A stretch of DNA of 64,000 bases from Chrysomallon squamiferum (lineage: Eukaryota; Mollusca; Gastropoda; Neomphalida; Peltospiridae): assembly GCA_012295275.1 (NCBI GenBank), contig CM022679.1:22370110-22434109 (forward strand). Direction: 5' to 3'. Below are positions 48,749-62,689 of this stretch, piece by piece. The first letter of the stretch is position 1. The number at the start of each line of letters is the position of its first letter. The position numbers and the translations under genes were made by a program. The notes beneath the pieces are model-generated. The model had not been told where the DNA came from, made no database searches, and saw only the letters and a program-made list of their open reading frames with translations.

Positions 48749-49774
48749 TTAATTATTCTGATGAAATATATTCATATATTAGACTTTTTTTTTATTGTTG
48801 TTGTGTTTAATATGCAAACCTTAAAAACATCTAACGTTTCACCCAATAAAACATTTCGTTTACATTTAGTTTACAGATTGTTGAGAGTTAAAGTTATAAT
48901 AAAATAAATAAAGCCTAATAAACCTTTAAAACAAAATACTGCTCCCTGAGCGCACTTGTTGCGGAACTTGCGGTAATATGTAAGCAGCATAATCACTGGC
49001 TAAAATTAGAAACGTTAAGAGCAGCCAATTTGTACCGAACGGTAGAAAATAAGGCTAATGATTTATCTGAAATATGTAAACATTAAATATGACTAATAAA
49101 ATTTTGTCTCGTATTTTATTATTATTTCCTAGTTACTCAATGTAACTGGCAAAACGTGTGTGTGTGTGAAGAAGAAAATGGACGAATAAATGGCTAATGT
49201 CTTAAATGCACTTCTAAGGCTGAAATTGTAATTTACATAAACTGCCAAGTTATTTTTTTTTTAATTTATTCTTTTTTATTTTATTTAAAATAAAAACAAC
49301 AGTAAATAAAATAAAATAAAATCGTCTTCTTGTGACAATCGAATCGTAAACCATTGTAAATGCTGACGTAGCCTAGTTGCAGTGGTGTATCGGAAACTGC
49401 CTTGAAATGGCATCCCTAACCTTGACCTTTTAACAGTTGCGTAATATTTTCGGATCGAGCTCGTTTCAACAGAGCGTTGTCTGTGTTCAATATTATTTCT
49501 AATCAATTAAATAATTAAAATAAAAAACAAAACAAATAAAAATAAAATAAATAGAAATACAAAAAAAAAAAATAAAAATAAAAACGAAAAAAAAAATGCG
49601 AATGTACGTAGATCCGCACTCATCGATGTCTTTTTTTTAAATATATTTTTAAACATTCATCATTTCATGCACTAAAATAAACACTGAAGAAAGAAAAGCC
49701 TTACAACTGATTTTGTGATTGTAGTAATTTATTTTCAGATCGATACAAAACTTGTCATAGATCATTTTTGTTAC

Positions 49775-49829
<55 letters not shown>

Positions 49830-52800
49830 AACAAAGATCCAAGACTATGCCAATCTGTTACCTATTTCTTACCTGACCCTTCAACTGAAACTGTGCATTT
49901 AAAAAAATCCAAATAAAATGCTAACTGCAGTATCATAAAAGGCTTATAATAGCTTGTAACATTATGCCTAAGCAAATAATTATTAGATGTGGAAAACAAA
50001 AAAATGTAAGCTTTTAACCATGGCAAATATTTATTATGATCATTTCAATTTTCATTTTACCTCAATGAAAACAGAACAAGAGGGCCTTTTTTCTTTTCTT
50101 AAACAGAAGAAAGAAAGAAAGAAAATGCTTAACATTAAAAGATTATTAATGTTCATGCAACAGCCTTTTCATTATTTATTTATTAAAATTATACAAAAAA
50201 ATAAAAATTGAGAGGTAAAAACAAACTGATAAATTAGTAAATTTTAGAAGATTACTTTTCATTAACAGATTTACATTTTTAAGGTATGAATTTACATTTA
50301 ACATGTTTGTAAATTATATTTTTTTTTTATTTGTAAAATAAAATGAAAAAAAGGATATTCATTTATATTAAAATACTATTAACATAACTTAAACTTACAG
50401 CTTTAATAATAATATCAATCAATCATACTAACTGAAAAACATACACTTTCTCTCTCCATCTCTCACACAAACATAGCTTTGCTATAGAGGTGTCGGACTG
50501 GTAACTAGGCCATGTAACCAACAACTGAAACTTAACAGGTAATAATACTTTATAATAATTAATAAACTTATCTAATGCTTTCAAATGTGTGTGGGTGCAT
50601 GCTTGTGTGTGTGACATAAAGCAGAAGAAAATGACTTCTGCATTTTATAATTTATATAGGCATTTATTTTTCTTCAGTCAATTGTTTTTTCAGTACTTCA
50701 GAGTTTTAAAAGTAAAATTTTTCAGCTGCTCTGTTTTACCCCTTATTTTTTAATTGGGCAGGCTGGTTATATTCTATGTACACTGAAATAATATATAAAT
50801 TATGATTTCAGTTATATATTATTATCATATGTAAAACTGCTGATTGACTATTTGTATCATTAACTGCTTACTATTCTCAGAGATTGTAATCAATTTTGAG
50901 TCTTAATTATTATTTGGAAATATTTACATATATATATATTTTAAGCACAAAGATTGAGTCACTGATAATTTCATTTTACTTTACCACATTTAAAACACTG
51001 AGAAAAAAAAAAAAAAACTGAAAAAGATAATAATAAATAAGAAAAAAGACAAAAAATACTTAACAAATAACGTATCACGTTTTAACAAAATAAATAGCAA
51101 AAACATTCTGGAAAGAAAACAGATACTTATCAAGGATTTTCAATTCCTTTTAGGTTTTAACAAAATGTATAATAAACACATTCTTCAGTGTATTTTGTTT
51201 ACTCATCACTGACTGCATCCTTAATGGCTTTATTCCCACAAACAGAACATGTTGCTTTTATCAGCAAGTTCTGTGAATAACTATATACATTTTGTTTCTC
51301 CATGATTCCAAACAAGATGAAAATTGTGTATGTGTATGTGCATGTGTTTCGACTACATTTGAGGGATGTGTGTGTGTGTGCATGAGCATGTATAACACAT
51401 TTCTGTAAAACACATTTTGTTTTTGTTTAGAGGAATATTTCAAAAAGTATTTATCATGCACAAGATAAGAAACTGATAAACATTTGTACAGCAGAACAAA
51501 TTAACTGTCTTGAACACCTTAATTCAGTTGAACACCGGGTTAACTAGCAAATACATGCATTTCTTGAAAGGCAACTGAGATTTATATGATTTTATTAAAA
51601 TCTTCATTGTGTTAAAACTGCCTATAACAACACATTCGCAGACAGAAAATTAACTAGACTGATCAAATTGCTAATAATTTCACAGATTAGACAATCAAAA
51701 TATTTAAAATAATATAAATGATAGAAATGTTTATGAAAAAAATTATTTTAAATATATGAAACCTTCTTTTTAAAAAATAAAAATATAAAATAGTAGTATT
51801 TATAATAAAACATTATTATTAATTAAAAAAAAATCCCAATCCTAATCCATATCCAAATTAAATATAATAAATTTCTTATCAAGATATAGATATATAATAA
51901 TATAACATACTTATTAAATATATCCAAAGCATCTAATGTTAAGGTTTAAAAAATATATACTTAGAAGAAAGAATGTACAACACCTGGTTAAATGCAGAAC
52001 CTCGTTCATTTAATAATAGTCTCTCTTAATTGGTTAACATAGCACATTTTTGATTTTATGACAAATAAAAGAATTTTGTAAAAAAAAAAAAAAAAAAGAA
52101 ATATGTATCACTATTAAAAAGATAAAGTAACAATAATAAAAAGTTTACTGGCTATCTCATCATCACAACTTGATACGGTTTTTATTTCTTATATAATTTC
52201 CATACTTTTTTAATGTTTCTATCAGATTTTATTTGCATGTTATTTTAATCTGTCAAATACACTGATAATCTATTAAATTCAGCATAACTTGAAATTATTA
52301 TTATTAAAAAATATATTTATTATAAACATTTAAAAACAGTTAAATAACCAGAATTAAAAGAATTTAGGATAAAAAGAGAAATATGCAGGTGTCAGCATTT
52401 TGAAATATTTCAAAATGTATTAATGCCCAATCTGCTTAGAAATATTTTAAAATCTGCAGTCAGATTTCCATTCTGAAGTCTTATTATTGTATTTTTCAAA
52501 TTCATATAAAGAAATTAATATTCAATTACCAACATGTAAACTTGTATTAATCTTCCATGCCAAGGGAAACAACTCTAATTTTTAAAAAAATGTATCAAAA
52601 TGTCACAAAATGTAATTTCTGCTGAACAATAATATCTTTTACTAAAAAAGAAAGTTGCATAACTACATTTTCATTTTAACTTTTTCAATTACATGTTTAT
52701 CAAAAACAAACAAAAACAAAACCTCCACAATGATTTTACACATTCACCTGATAACATTAATCTAAAATTACCATATATATCTAGTTTTGCTTTATTTTTC

Positions 52801-54159
52801 AGTTTATAATTTTATAATACAATGATTAATTTAATAAGATAATATTAACCTATTTTTAATAGCCTTTTTCCAGCCATTTGTACTAAAAATGTTTATTTAT
52901 TTATCTCAGTGAGACAGTTTCTCAATAAAAACAAAATGAATCAATAATGTGTGTGTGCTGTTTGCACAAACTATAAATACCTTTTTTCTTTTAATGTTAT
53001 TTTAAAGAGAAATTAAGCATAAAATATAGAAGAATATGCAACTAATTTTAAAAATAGACTTTCAAATTTTTTCTATGCTTTTCATATTTGTTTGGTATAC
53101 TGTATATTATTCAGGAAAAAAGAGAAATGTCACTTTGTAGCATCCATATCCCTGAACTAAGGAAAAATTTTATTTGAATAAAAAATAATTTAAAAAATGA
53201 GAATAATTAAGTAATGCCATGTTATGCTCACATATTTTGGCATTTGTGCACTGTTCATTCATAAAAAATACATGAAATAAAATAAAATAAAATAATAATA
53301 ATTGAGTATTTTCTTTAATTATATAAAAAGGGACGGGAAGTAACATTCATAAAATATACTAAAATCTGCAAATAATAGCACCCACCAAGAACATTATGTA
53401 TAATCTAATATGCTTATTTAGTTGATAATCTAAGATAAGCTCCAGACAAAATAAATAATATTAGCAGAAGAGAATAAAAAAAAACATTTAGCGATAAAAA
53501 AAAAGTCAGAGTAAACAAAATTTAAAAAGCAGAAAAAGAATAAAATGAAATGTCTGATGGTAATTTGGAAACCTTCACCTAAATTTATAAATTCTGTTGA
53601 ATTGATTAAGTATAGTAATTACTGTTAAGTTAAAACGCAAAAACAAACAACTCCTACCCTAACCCAATCTGGTATATCAATCCCTACAGTGTGCACCAAA
53701 TAACTGGCATTGTTTTAAAGGAAATGTAATACAAAATATAACTGAAAAGAAAAAGGTCCAGTTTATAATATAATAAGTATTAGTGGGACTTTATATAAAA
53801 TAAATAAATTTGTTACATGCAGAAAACAACAGACTGATTGAAGAATGCAGATACAGATACTTTAGATACTTGAAAACTGTAATATAAAGTATTCGATTTC
53901 AGTCCATGTTCATTTTTTTTTTTTTTTGGCAAAAGAACTGCATGTAATTTTGAAAAGGAGCAAATTCTGTACATCAAACTGATACCTTCAGTCTAATTAT
54001 TTTACAAGATATAAGGAGAGCTTGCACCAATTAAATGTTTTTCAAGAATAAACAAACATGAGCCTTCATTTTCTTTTTTCTCAATAAAAACCAACAACAT
54101 ATAACAAAACAATCTGTATTCACCAAACAAAAAATTGATGTATTTGTTTCTACATCAAG

Positions 54160-54195
<36 letters not shown>

Positions 54196-54448
54196 GCCTT
54201 GCCATGACACACAGCACAATATTTGATCTTCACCTGAAGTTGTCTTTTAAGAGAAATGCACAGACTGCTGTCCTGCATTATCAACAGATTGTGTTTTGGG
54301 GTCCAACTGTGGCACATTATGGAGATTAGACAAATATTTCAAGACAGCAAAACGGAGGTCACTTGTCCAATTAACAGCCTATGTTGAACTGCTATCCATA
54401 GGCCTTACAAGCAGATTACAGAGAAAGTGTAACAGATTTTTTCCCATT
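47810..54448. other. Mask promoter side, spacer and 4E-BP 3' UTR
   Basis: The Mask 5' UTR and promoter should lie just right of 47809, where base composition is less AT-rich up to about 48,000. (TTA)n repeats lie at 48691-48745 and (AAT)n at 49775-49823. A less AT-rich patch at 49320-49500 has no recognisable gene. The 4E-BP 3' UTR extends left from 54448 for an unknown distance. Confidence 0.5.
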
Positions 54449-57400
54449 CTAAATATCCATCTCAAACTGAGGCTGATCTTCAGGAGGCACTGGAATTTAA
54501 AAAAAAAATAAAAATAAAAAAAAATAAATGAAAACAAAATTAAAATGTTTTTAATCAAATCTAATACATTTCACACACACATACACACATACACACTGAC
54601 CATCTCCTATTTCCATTCCTATATATTCATTTCTGCCAGTTCTAAATCACACAATTACAAACAATAATTCATGTTTTTCACATATCACCTGACATCTGCA
54701 AAGGCTGGAAAGTCTATTAAAGAACAGACACAAGCATCTTATCACCAAGAAATAATCTTGAATTATTCCTAGCTCTTGTTACTTAATTATTCATTCTTGA
54801 CAACAACAAAAACAACAACAACAACCACAAAAAAACCCACCTATTTTTGTTTATGTACACATTTGACCTATTTCTGAAGATAACACAGAAATAGACTGTT
54901 TTCTGTCAAATTAATATTTTCTAAATTGTGCAAACATAATTATTTAATAACAATCACATCCAGTACAGAGAAAATTTAAATAAAACCAAAAAGTATTCTG
55001 ATTAACATTACTTACAAATTATTTCTCAGAATACAAGACAATCCAATAAACTCCTTTTCAGAAGTTATTTCTCATTGCATTCATTCAAGTTTAAAATAAT
55101 ATTTTAGGTCAACAAACTTCATGCAATTAAAACAATTATCATGGCAGGCAACAATGTGAATTTTATGTTTAACAAAGACACATGAATGTTACATTACTCT
55201 CATCCAATTAATCTTTGTATTACGATTGTTCATCAGAACAAATTGATCAAAATATGCCTGCGAATGAATTATTGTCTTATGCTGAAATTAATCTGAAACT
55301 ATACACTACACTATACTACATTACAGTACATTATACAGAAAGGTCAGAGAGGCAGAGAGACAGAGAGAGAGAGAGAGAGAGATACTATGACACAGACAGA
55401 AAAAGGAGAGAGAGGGAGAGACAAACCATCAGAGAGATTTTCATGAAACCACAGTCGATACTAATCAAATATACTCAAAATGTTTCTGTATTTACATAAT
55501 TTTACGTAAATAAACATGATATACGCACCAGGTGCCTTTTCTTTTTCTTCAACAGTCTTCAAACCATTTTCCTTGGGTATTTCCACCTCTCCCATTGTAG
55601 TAACTCCTGGTATCTTCGCCATGTTTGTTGGAGGGCTTTTAGTCAGAGGTGACTTACGACATTTTAGTAAGAAGCTCCTTTCGTATACAATTTTTGTTCC
55701 TGAAAATGAAATAACAAAACTATTTATTAGCACTGCTGTTATAGCAATAATAACAATAAGAAGAAGATAAAAAAAAAAATCATTTTTTTTACACAATTTT
55801 GATTTTTAATATTTTGGGGTTTATCCATAATTAATGTATTTTAGACATATTGTCTTAAGCTTTTGTGTCTAAGTACTGTTATTTAAGTGTCAACAATACC
55901 CTGAAAAGTAACATTATTGCATTAAAGTAATATAAGTATTACAGTAGAATAGAGCACAATGGGATACATATAAACCAGGAGGTTTGAGGTAAAGTTTTGT
56001 AGTAGAAGAATAGTGACATAAGCAACCCACTATGTTTCAAATTAATTCTTCATTGGTAGAATTAACCCTAATCAACAGATCAAATAGGTTTAACAGAGCA
56101 GTGTAACTGTAAATACAGTTAAACAGTTTAAAACTAGAAAGAATTTAAAATAAATTATTTAAAATTATGTTAAATTAAATTCTTTTTATTTATTATGAAC
56201 TAGATGGTATTTTGAATATTAAGTTTTCTGTGTGAAAACAATGCACAACTTTGTATTTACTTTTGATAACATTATGCAGTGTGAGAAACAATCAGCTGTT
56301 TTAGTAATCTAACGACAGGTCAAGTACTTGACAACAGTGTTCAGTGACTAACCTGTCAAAACAACTTGAACTACATCTGTGGTTAAAAAACCCACACTGC
56401 TTCATGTAAACTTCAAGCAGAAGATACATGTGAACTCACAAATTAATCTGTTAAAACATTTCAGAATTAATAAACTGAATTATGTATTTTAACCTTACCA
56501 CAGAGCTACATAATCTGATCAGTGATATATAAAGGATTCCAACTAAATAACCCGAGAACAAAGTTTAATGAGCATTAAAATAATAATTTAAAAACTAAAA
56601 TCAAGGACATACAAGATCATTCTGTTTGAAGAATGTAGCAACTTTATTTATTTGGGATTACAAATGATTACAGTGAAGCTTGGTTTTACATAGGTACTTT
56701 GATTCTTTTGGTAATGGCTCCATTCTGGAGATATCAGAGGATGTCCTATTTATTTACCTAACTAACCCACTAAAAAATGACCTTGATGCCTAAACAAGAT
56801 ACTCGTATTAGAATGGACATTTAAGCTGTTATCAAAATGACTGACGTCAGCATCAGTTATCCTTAGTTCACCCAAAATGACCTGACTATAGCTCTGTGGT
56901 CAGGATGCTGCTGGGATGAAAAATAGGCTGCAGAATCAGGGTCCTGTCCCACCCAGACCTCCATGCTTGACATCTTGTATTTTTTAATTTTTTATCTCCT
57001 GAGACAAGATCCATATATCTTACTGTAACTCACAGCAGTAACATACTTAGAGTGTAAACAGTGAGTTTTTTAAAACACACTTTGTTACCAAATAAATGAC
57101 TGATAGTTAATGACATTTAGCTGAAAAATGGGGATGTATTAAAATCAAATAACTGTAACCAAAAATCAAATCAAACAGTTGTATATTTCTACATTGTTTA
57201 CTCTTTGCATACAATCAGATCTCTGATAATTATTTTCTTAACTGAGCTGTAGCCCATTTCATGCTGTCACCTGTTATATTTAAAAATCGCCAGACACCAC
57301 TAGCAGATTTAAAAGTACAAACAACAAAGACAAACGTGTATTTCAGTAACATAAACGTCCATGTTACATAATCTGCAAATCCGTAAACAGAATACAAAAC

Positions 57401-57802
57401 TGGGACATAACTGTTATCCATTATGTAAATCGTCTAGTAAGGTTGATCAATTAAACTAAAAATTAGCAAATGTTGTAGAATGTTGCCAAACAAAGTCACA
57501 TGGCCACATCGACGCCATATTGAAAACAAATTGGACTTTGAAAACAAATCGTACGGAAAAGGCAGATAACAAAAGATAAATTTATGACACACTTGCTGTC
57601 AAACACACGATCTGAAATTACTTTATTATGAACATAAAGACTGATTTTATTATTTATTTTTACCTCCTGGAGTTGTAGAGAAAAGTGTTCCTCCCGGAGT
57701 AGTGCAGTAATCACCAGGGAGCTGGGACAAATCGTTCACTAAAACCCGTCTTGTTGGAATTTCTCGGACCCGAGAAGCCGATGTTGCATCCTGAACTGAC
57801 AT
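54449..57802 (-). CDS. EIF4EBP: eIF4E-binding protein (4E-BP)
   Basis: mTORC1-controlled translational repressor that binds the cap-binding protein eIF4E in the cytoplasm. Three exons, 57802-57664, 55699-55529 and 54489-54449, give 116 residues (human 4E-BP1 118). Visible motifs in order: REIP at residues 14-17 (counterpart of the RAIP motif), the double phosphosite [18 protein letters not shown] (Thr37/Thr46 equivalents), the eIF4E-binding motif YERSFLL (YxxxxL-phi), a following [11 protein letters not shown] with Ser/Thr-Pro sites, and the C-terminal TOS motif FEMDI. All functional elements are intact. It lies about 6.6 kb upstream of Mask on the same strand. Intron 1 holds a SINE-like remnant. 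Confidence 0.96.
56881..56990 (+). mobile_element. tRNA-derived SINE remnant in 4E-BP intron 1
   Basis: A box-A-like element (TAGCTCTGTGGTCAGG, 56889-56904) is followed at tRNA spacing by a box-B-like element (GGGTCCTGTCCC, 56940-56951) and then a non-tRNA tail. Both boxes are diverged from functional pol III promoters, so the copy is old. Confidence 0.45.
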
Positions 57803-58947
57803 CTTGAGCAGATTTTCCAGCAATCTGTTCTTTTTAAAAAAAATTCCAAAATGTCAATTTTTACTGCATAAATACCCGTCTGTTTACAACGTACGGACAC
57901 ACACTCGCACTCTTACTCTCTCTGATCACAACAACAACAACACAGGAAGGTCACATGCTCAGCTGATCTCGTTCTCAAAGCTTATTAATATTCACGGATA
58001 TAGCTGTTTTCGTGGCCTTGCTGCACCAAATGGGGTTAAGTTTTGGGTTATTCGGCTAGCTTTGATTATCAGAAAGCAGGATAAAGCTGGGTACTTGTTA
58101 CTGTATTATTTTTTTCTTTTGTTTATAAGGTACATATGCATACACTGGTATAATTAATGCTTAGGGAAAATAACATGACACAACAACAAGGGAAATAACT
58201 GATATATGTATTAAGGAAGATGTTAGGGCAAGTATAAATGATAAGATTAAAAAAAAAATAATAATAATAAAAATAAAAATAAATAAAATAAAAATAAAAA
58301 AACCAGGTCAAAACAGTATATGTGACAGCAAATGACTGTCACGTGCGTCATTATTTTATACAGCTTTTTTCATTTAGATAAGCAGTAAAATTACCAGGTT
58401 ACTTCGTAGAAGATTAGTTTGAAATGTTTTCAGCGTTACACAAACATAAAATAAAAATGGCAAATACATGCACTAGAATGCATGAGTAATCAACATCTTC
58501 AAGGGAAGATCCGTTATTTCAGAAAGTGGGGAACCGACAAATTGCATTTACTTTATTTATTTATTTATTTATTTATTCTTGATTAGAGTTATTTTTATTA
58601 TTTTCATTATTAAACGTGCCAACGAGAATATGTGTGTCTGTGCGTGCAGATGTGTTTCTCGATCAATACTGCAGAGTCAGGAGTCGTAACTTTTTTGTTG
58701 TTGTTGTTGTTGTTATTTTTTAACTTATTACATGATTATATCAAGAAAGTGCATGCATACTGATACTGTGAATTAATTTGTGTTTTTTTTCTTCAGTTTA
58801 ACACAGATTAATAAAGTATTAATAAATAAATCAGCCATTTTTCTCATTTTGACTAGCAGACCTTACTCTTTCACTAAAACATCTGACGATAATTAAAATT
58901 CTGTACATTATGTTTTCTTAAAAAGACATGGACCAAGCATATCTATT

Positions 58948-58987
<40 letters not shown>

Positions 58988-59960
58988 AAATAACCCCCCG
59001 AAAACAGGAAAAACAAAAGAACGAACGAATCTTTAAGCACTACGTTTAATTCGATTTGTAGTTAACAAAAACAAATACTGCTTGAACCAGTGGCATGCAG
59101 GGGGGGAGCGAAGGGGGTGTGCCACCGGTCATCCAAATGGTCGATTCATGTTTAAATCGAATATAGTGTTTATGTTATGTTTCATCTGTGTTTACATATT
59201 CAAAATATCTTCCTTTCTCACAATATTTCTCAGTACTTGAATCTTTGGGGGATACAATCAAGGAACTGGACCCGGGCATCACCAGACCTCTGCACGCATA
59301 CTGGTTTAAACCAACTGAATTTTATGATTGCATGCTTTAAAAACTGTTTAAACGTACAGACCCACATAACTACGGATAGTGTTTTGTGGGTTTGCGAATA
59401 TTTTGAGGTGGTGGAGTATTTTGAGTCTGCTACACCGTTTTTAAATTTTTCTTGCGAATAATAATTATATTTACGGAAAAGGCAAAATGACTACATAGAC
59501 TGAATCGCTCCTTGGATAACATGAAATATTTTACTCCAAAACTCCTATTTTATGACAAATCTTGAAAAAGAAAGAAAAAGGTACAGCAATAAATTTTCAA
59601 AGCTAGTTAAAATTTTCTAAACCCATAGGCTACATTTTCTGTAAGGCTCAGTGGCGGACCTTCTTTTTTGTGGCCTTGAACCTTCGACAATTATCGAGGT
59701 CTTTCGCAAGAAGCAACGAGTTCTGGGTAACTAATCTTATCTTCTTCTGTGTTAACGTTCGATAAAATATTATAAAAATTGAGGCACGTCTTAAATTTTC
59801 ACTAAAATTTTGAAGCAATTTGGACTAAAGTCACTTCTGGAGCTCCTCTTGGGTTAGGGTCTCAGAAGCTTAAGCTTCATTAGTTTCATCCACTCCTGGT
59901 GAGGCTCCAAGTACAGCAACAACAGCGACAGCAATAAATAAAGACATAAACAAAGACATA

Positions 59961-59962
<2 letters not shown>

Positions 59963-59992
<30 letters not shown>

Positions 59993-60004
59993 AGGAAGGA
60001 AGGA
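59963..60004. repeat. (GAAA)n(GGAA)n microsatellite
   Basis: GAAA tetramers pass into GGAA units. Confidence 0.9.
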
Positions 60005-60186
60005 AAAATGGGAAAGAAAATTATTTTTATAAGTCTAACAGAATTAAAATTACACTTTTCTTTCCTTTTCGCTTCTTTCTTTTTTTATTTTGCACTGTGG
60101 ATCGATATGCATTATTCATAGGATTTGTGAGTCAGTTTGTAATTACTCATTCTGCAGTGTGACAAACATAAATTCATTCTTTATAA

Positions 60187-60340
60187 GTGGCGTAGCCAAA
60201 ATATGGCAAGTATGGAACCTGCCCTGGGCGGCAATTGAACGGTGGGGGGGGATAAGCCTCCCAGCGTACGATGTTTCGACAGAGGCGCAATTTCGGTGTT
60301 AGCCACAGGCGCTACATTCCGTAGATACGCCCCTGTTCTT
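60187..60340. mobile_element. Small element with GTGGCGTA...TACGCCCCTG ends
   Basis: The left end GTGGCGTAGCC and the right end GATACGCCCCTG are near-inverted copies (the right end reads CAGGGGCGTATC on the other strand). About 150 bp lie between, including a G run. This is the form of short invertebrate MITE-like elements. Confidence 0.4.
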
Positions 60341-60534
60341 TGCCCACCTGTTACAATGACAATAACAGTAATAATACATTCACATGATTCACACTTAAAG
60401 GCGTGTTCGTGAATTTGATCTGTTGTGTTTTTATCTCCCTTTCTTACCCCTGCCAAACATACCAAATAAACGAATAACGGATTATGAGTGGATCCACTGG
60501 GTTTCTCCAATTCGTACTGCCGAATGCTACTGAA

Positions 60535-60672
60535 GATTATATTATATAATATTATATTATATTATATTATAATATATTATATCATACTAAACTATACTAT
60601 TCTATATTATATTATATTATATTATATTATATTATATTATATTATATTATATTATATTATATTATAATTATA
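60535..60672. repeat. (ATATT)n pentanucleotide array
   Basis: An almost perfect ATATT/TTATA pentamer run; similar diverged units continue to about 60,760. Confidence 0.93.
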
Positions 60673-61492
60673 TTGCATTATATTACATTATATAATATAT
60701 ACATATATGTGATACTGCATTATGTTAGGTTATGCTATATTATATTATTTATTAGTGTTGTTGTTATTGTCATTGTTATTGTTATTTTTTTTTGTGTTGT
60801 TCTTGCTGTTCTTATTGTTCTTTGTTTTTATATTAAGCTTTCCAGCTAAATGAAGATCGCAGTTACTGGAAATCATATTAATTAATTAATTAATTAATTA
60901 ACCCATTAAATACTTAATATATTATTTCTATCTTTAAAATGTTATTATAAAGTTTTATTAAACTGATTTGGTTAAAATTACACTCTGTAAAAGTGAACTT
61001 CATCGTTTAAAAAAAAAAAAAAAAAAACCGTAAAAAAAAATAAGTAATGATAATGATTTATTAATGTATTTATGAATTTGTTTATGTATTTATTACAATG
61101 AAGTTATCTGGAAGTGGTGAATTTTCTGCTGGAGTTTGGCACGTTCATGGTGTTATAAATACCAAGACACTCGCTATGAACTGCTTACTACGCGGGTGAA
61201 TCTATGCGTAAAGCGGTCCTGTTGTTTCAAAGTGGCACGACTGTCAAAAATTATCCAAGTCGACCGTTATGTCGTATGTGTTAATTCTCGTACTGAGTTC
61301 AGGTTATTGACGAAGCACGTGTCAGAAAGTGGATACCACTGTGCGTAAATTTCTCATTATCACCATGGATACGTGACGTTTTTGTTCTGATGTATTTTTT
61401 TTGCAAATCGATCGTATAAAAATAAATTATCAATTTTTAACGTACTAGCAAAATCTTATTTTTCATAACGTGTTCTTAATGTTGGTGATGAT

Positions 61493-61530
61493 GATGAAGA
61501 TGATGATGATGATGATGGTGATGATACAGT
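61493..61530. repeat. (GAT)n microsatellite
   Basis: GAT units with a few substitutions; a facing (ATC)n(ATT)n run lies at 61606-61663. Confidence 0.9.
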
Positions 61531-61660
61531 AACAGGGAAGGTCATGTTATAATGAAATAACGGTTACCATTACGACGGCGATTATAACGAATCAGTATGC
61601 ATCTTTATCATCACCATCATCATCATCATCATCATATTATTATTATTATTATTATTATTA

Positions 61661-61825
61661 TTACACCACAACCTTGCGCCTTGTTACACGCCCCACCTTG
61701 CGCCCTGTTACACCTCAACCCTACGTCTGTTACACCGTAACCCTATCCCTGTTACAACGTAACCCTATCCCTGTTACACATCAACTGAATTCCCGTTTCA
61801 CCTCCACTCTGGAACCTGACGTAGA
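61661..61825. repeat. 22-23-bp minisatellite
   Basis: Six to seven units of the form TTACACCGTAACCCTATCCCTG. The middle units differ by one base and the outer ones are diverged. Confidence 0.85.
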
Positions 61826-62248
61826 TCTTTCAGCCTGCAACCCGTTTTTTCTTAAAACTGAGAGTAATTTTAAATTTATAATTTTTCTGAAATATTGCTC
61901 CTTCGCAGAAGCTAGTATGACGCTATATTATTAAGTCAATCGTGCGCGTTAATTATTCTTTTCTTTTTCACATAATGACCTGGCTGGGAATAGAAGCTAA
62001 ATAATTAGCAAACAGTAATTTTATCCCAGCTATTTCTCGGAAGAACAAAGACTGCCAAGGATAGAAACAATGGCCAAATACGTAGTTTGCTGTTTATTGC
62101 ATCCTTATATAAGAGCCGCCCATGGTTATAGTTAATCTTCATTATGGTTTTAGCATAGCTCTAACAGTTGTTCATGACATTGGCTGTGTTTCAGAATAGC
62201 TTACTTGGTATGTTAGAAACTGTTTCTTTTCTTTTTCATATTTTTAAA

Positions 62249-62279
62249 ATTATTATTATTATTATTATTATTATTATTG

Positions 62280-62315
<36 letters not shown>
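62249..62315. repeat. (ATT)n microsatellite
   Basis: ATT units interrupted once by GTTGTT. Confidence 0.93.
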
Positions 62316-62318
<3 letters not shown>

Positions 62319-62689
62319 TTTCTTTAATCAATTTGACGTTCAGCATATTATTGAAGACACTGATGTATGCTTGATAGTGTGTCTACAGCCTGCTGTTAGA
62401 GTGAAATATGAATAGTTGACTTGAAAAAGCTTTCTTCAGTTTATATATCTTCATAGGGTTCATATTGCAGTCATCGATCAAAGATTAAATGTATTAGTGA
62501 TACTGCCAAGCTTAATGACTTCGAAAAAGCACATGCCATCTGATCTATAATATAACAGGCGTGATGGAAGAGTATTAAAGAAAAAAAAAAGAACAAAAAA
62601 AGACACGGGCAAATGATAAAATAAAGAAGACACTGGAATATTAGTTTATTGTGTTAAAAGACAAAGATTTTACTATCTGTTAGTCGCCG

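Noticed and set aside
49320-49500. Less AT-rich patch with a 73-codon frame
   Set aside because: No family recognised and no exon signals; left as unassigned.
61136-61348. 70-codon frame in less AT-rich DNA
   Set aside because: No recognisable domain, no splice context and no neighbour support; may be transposon debris.
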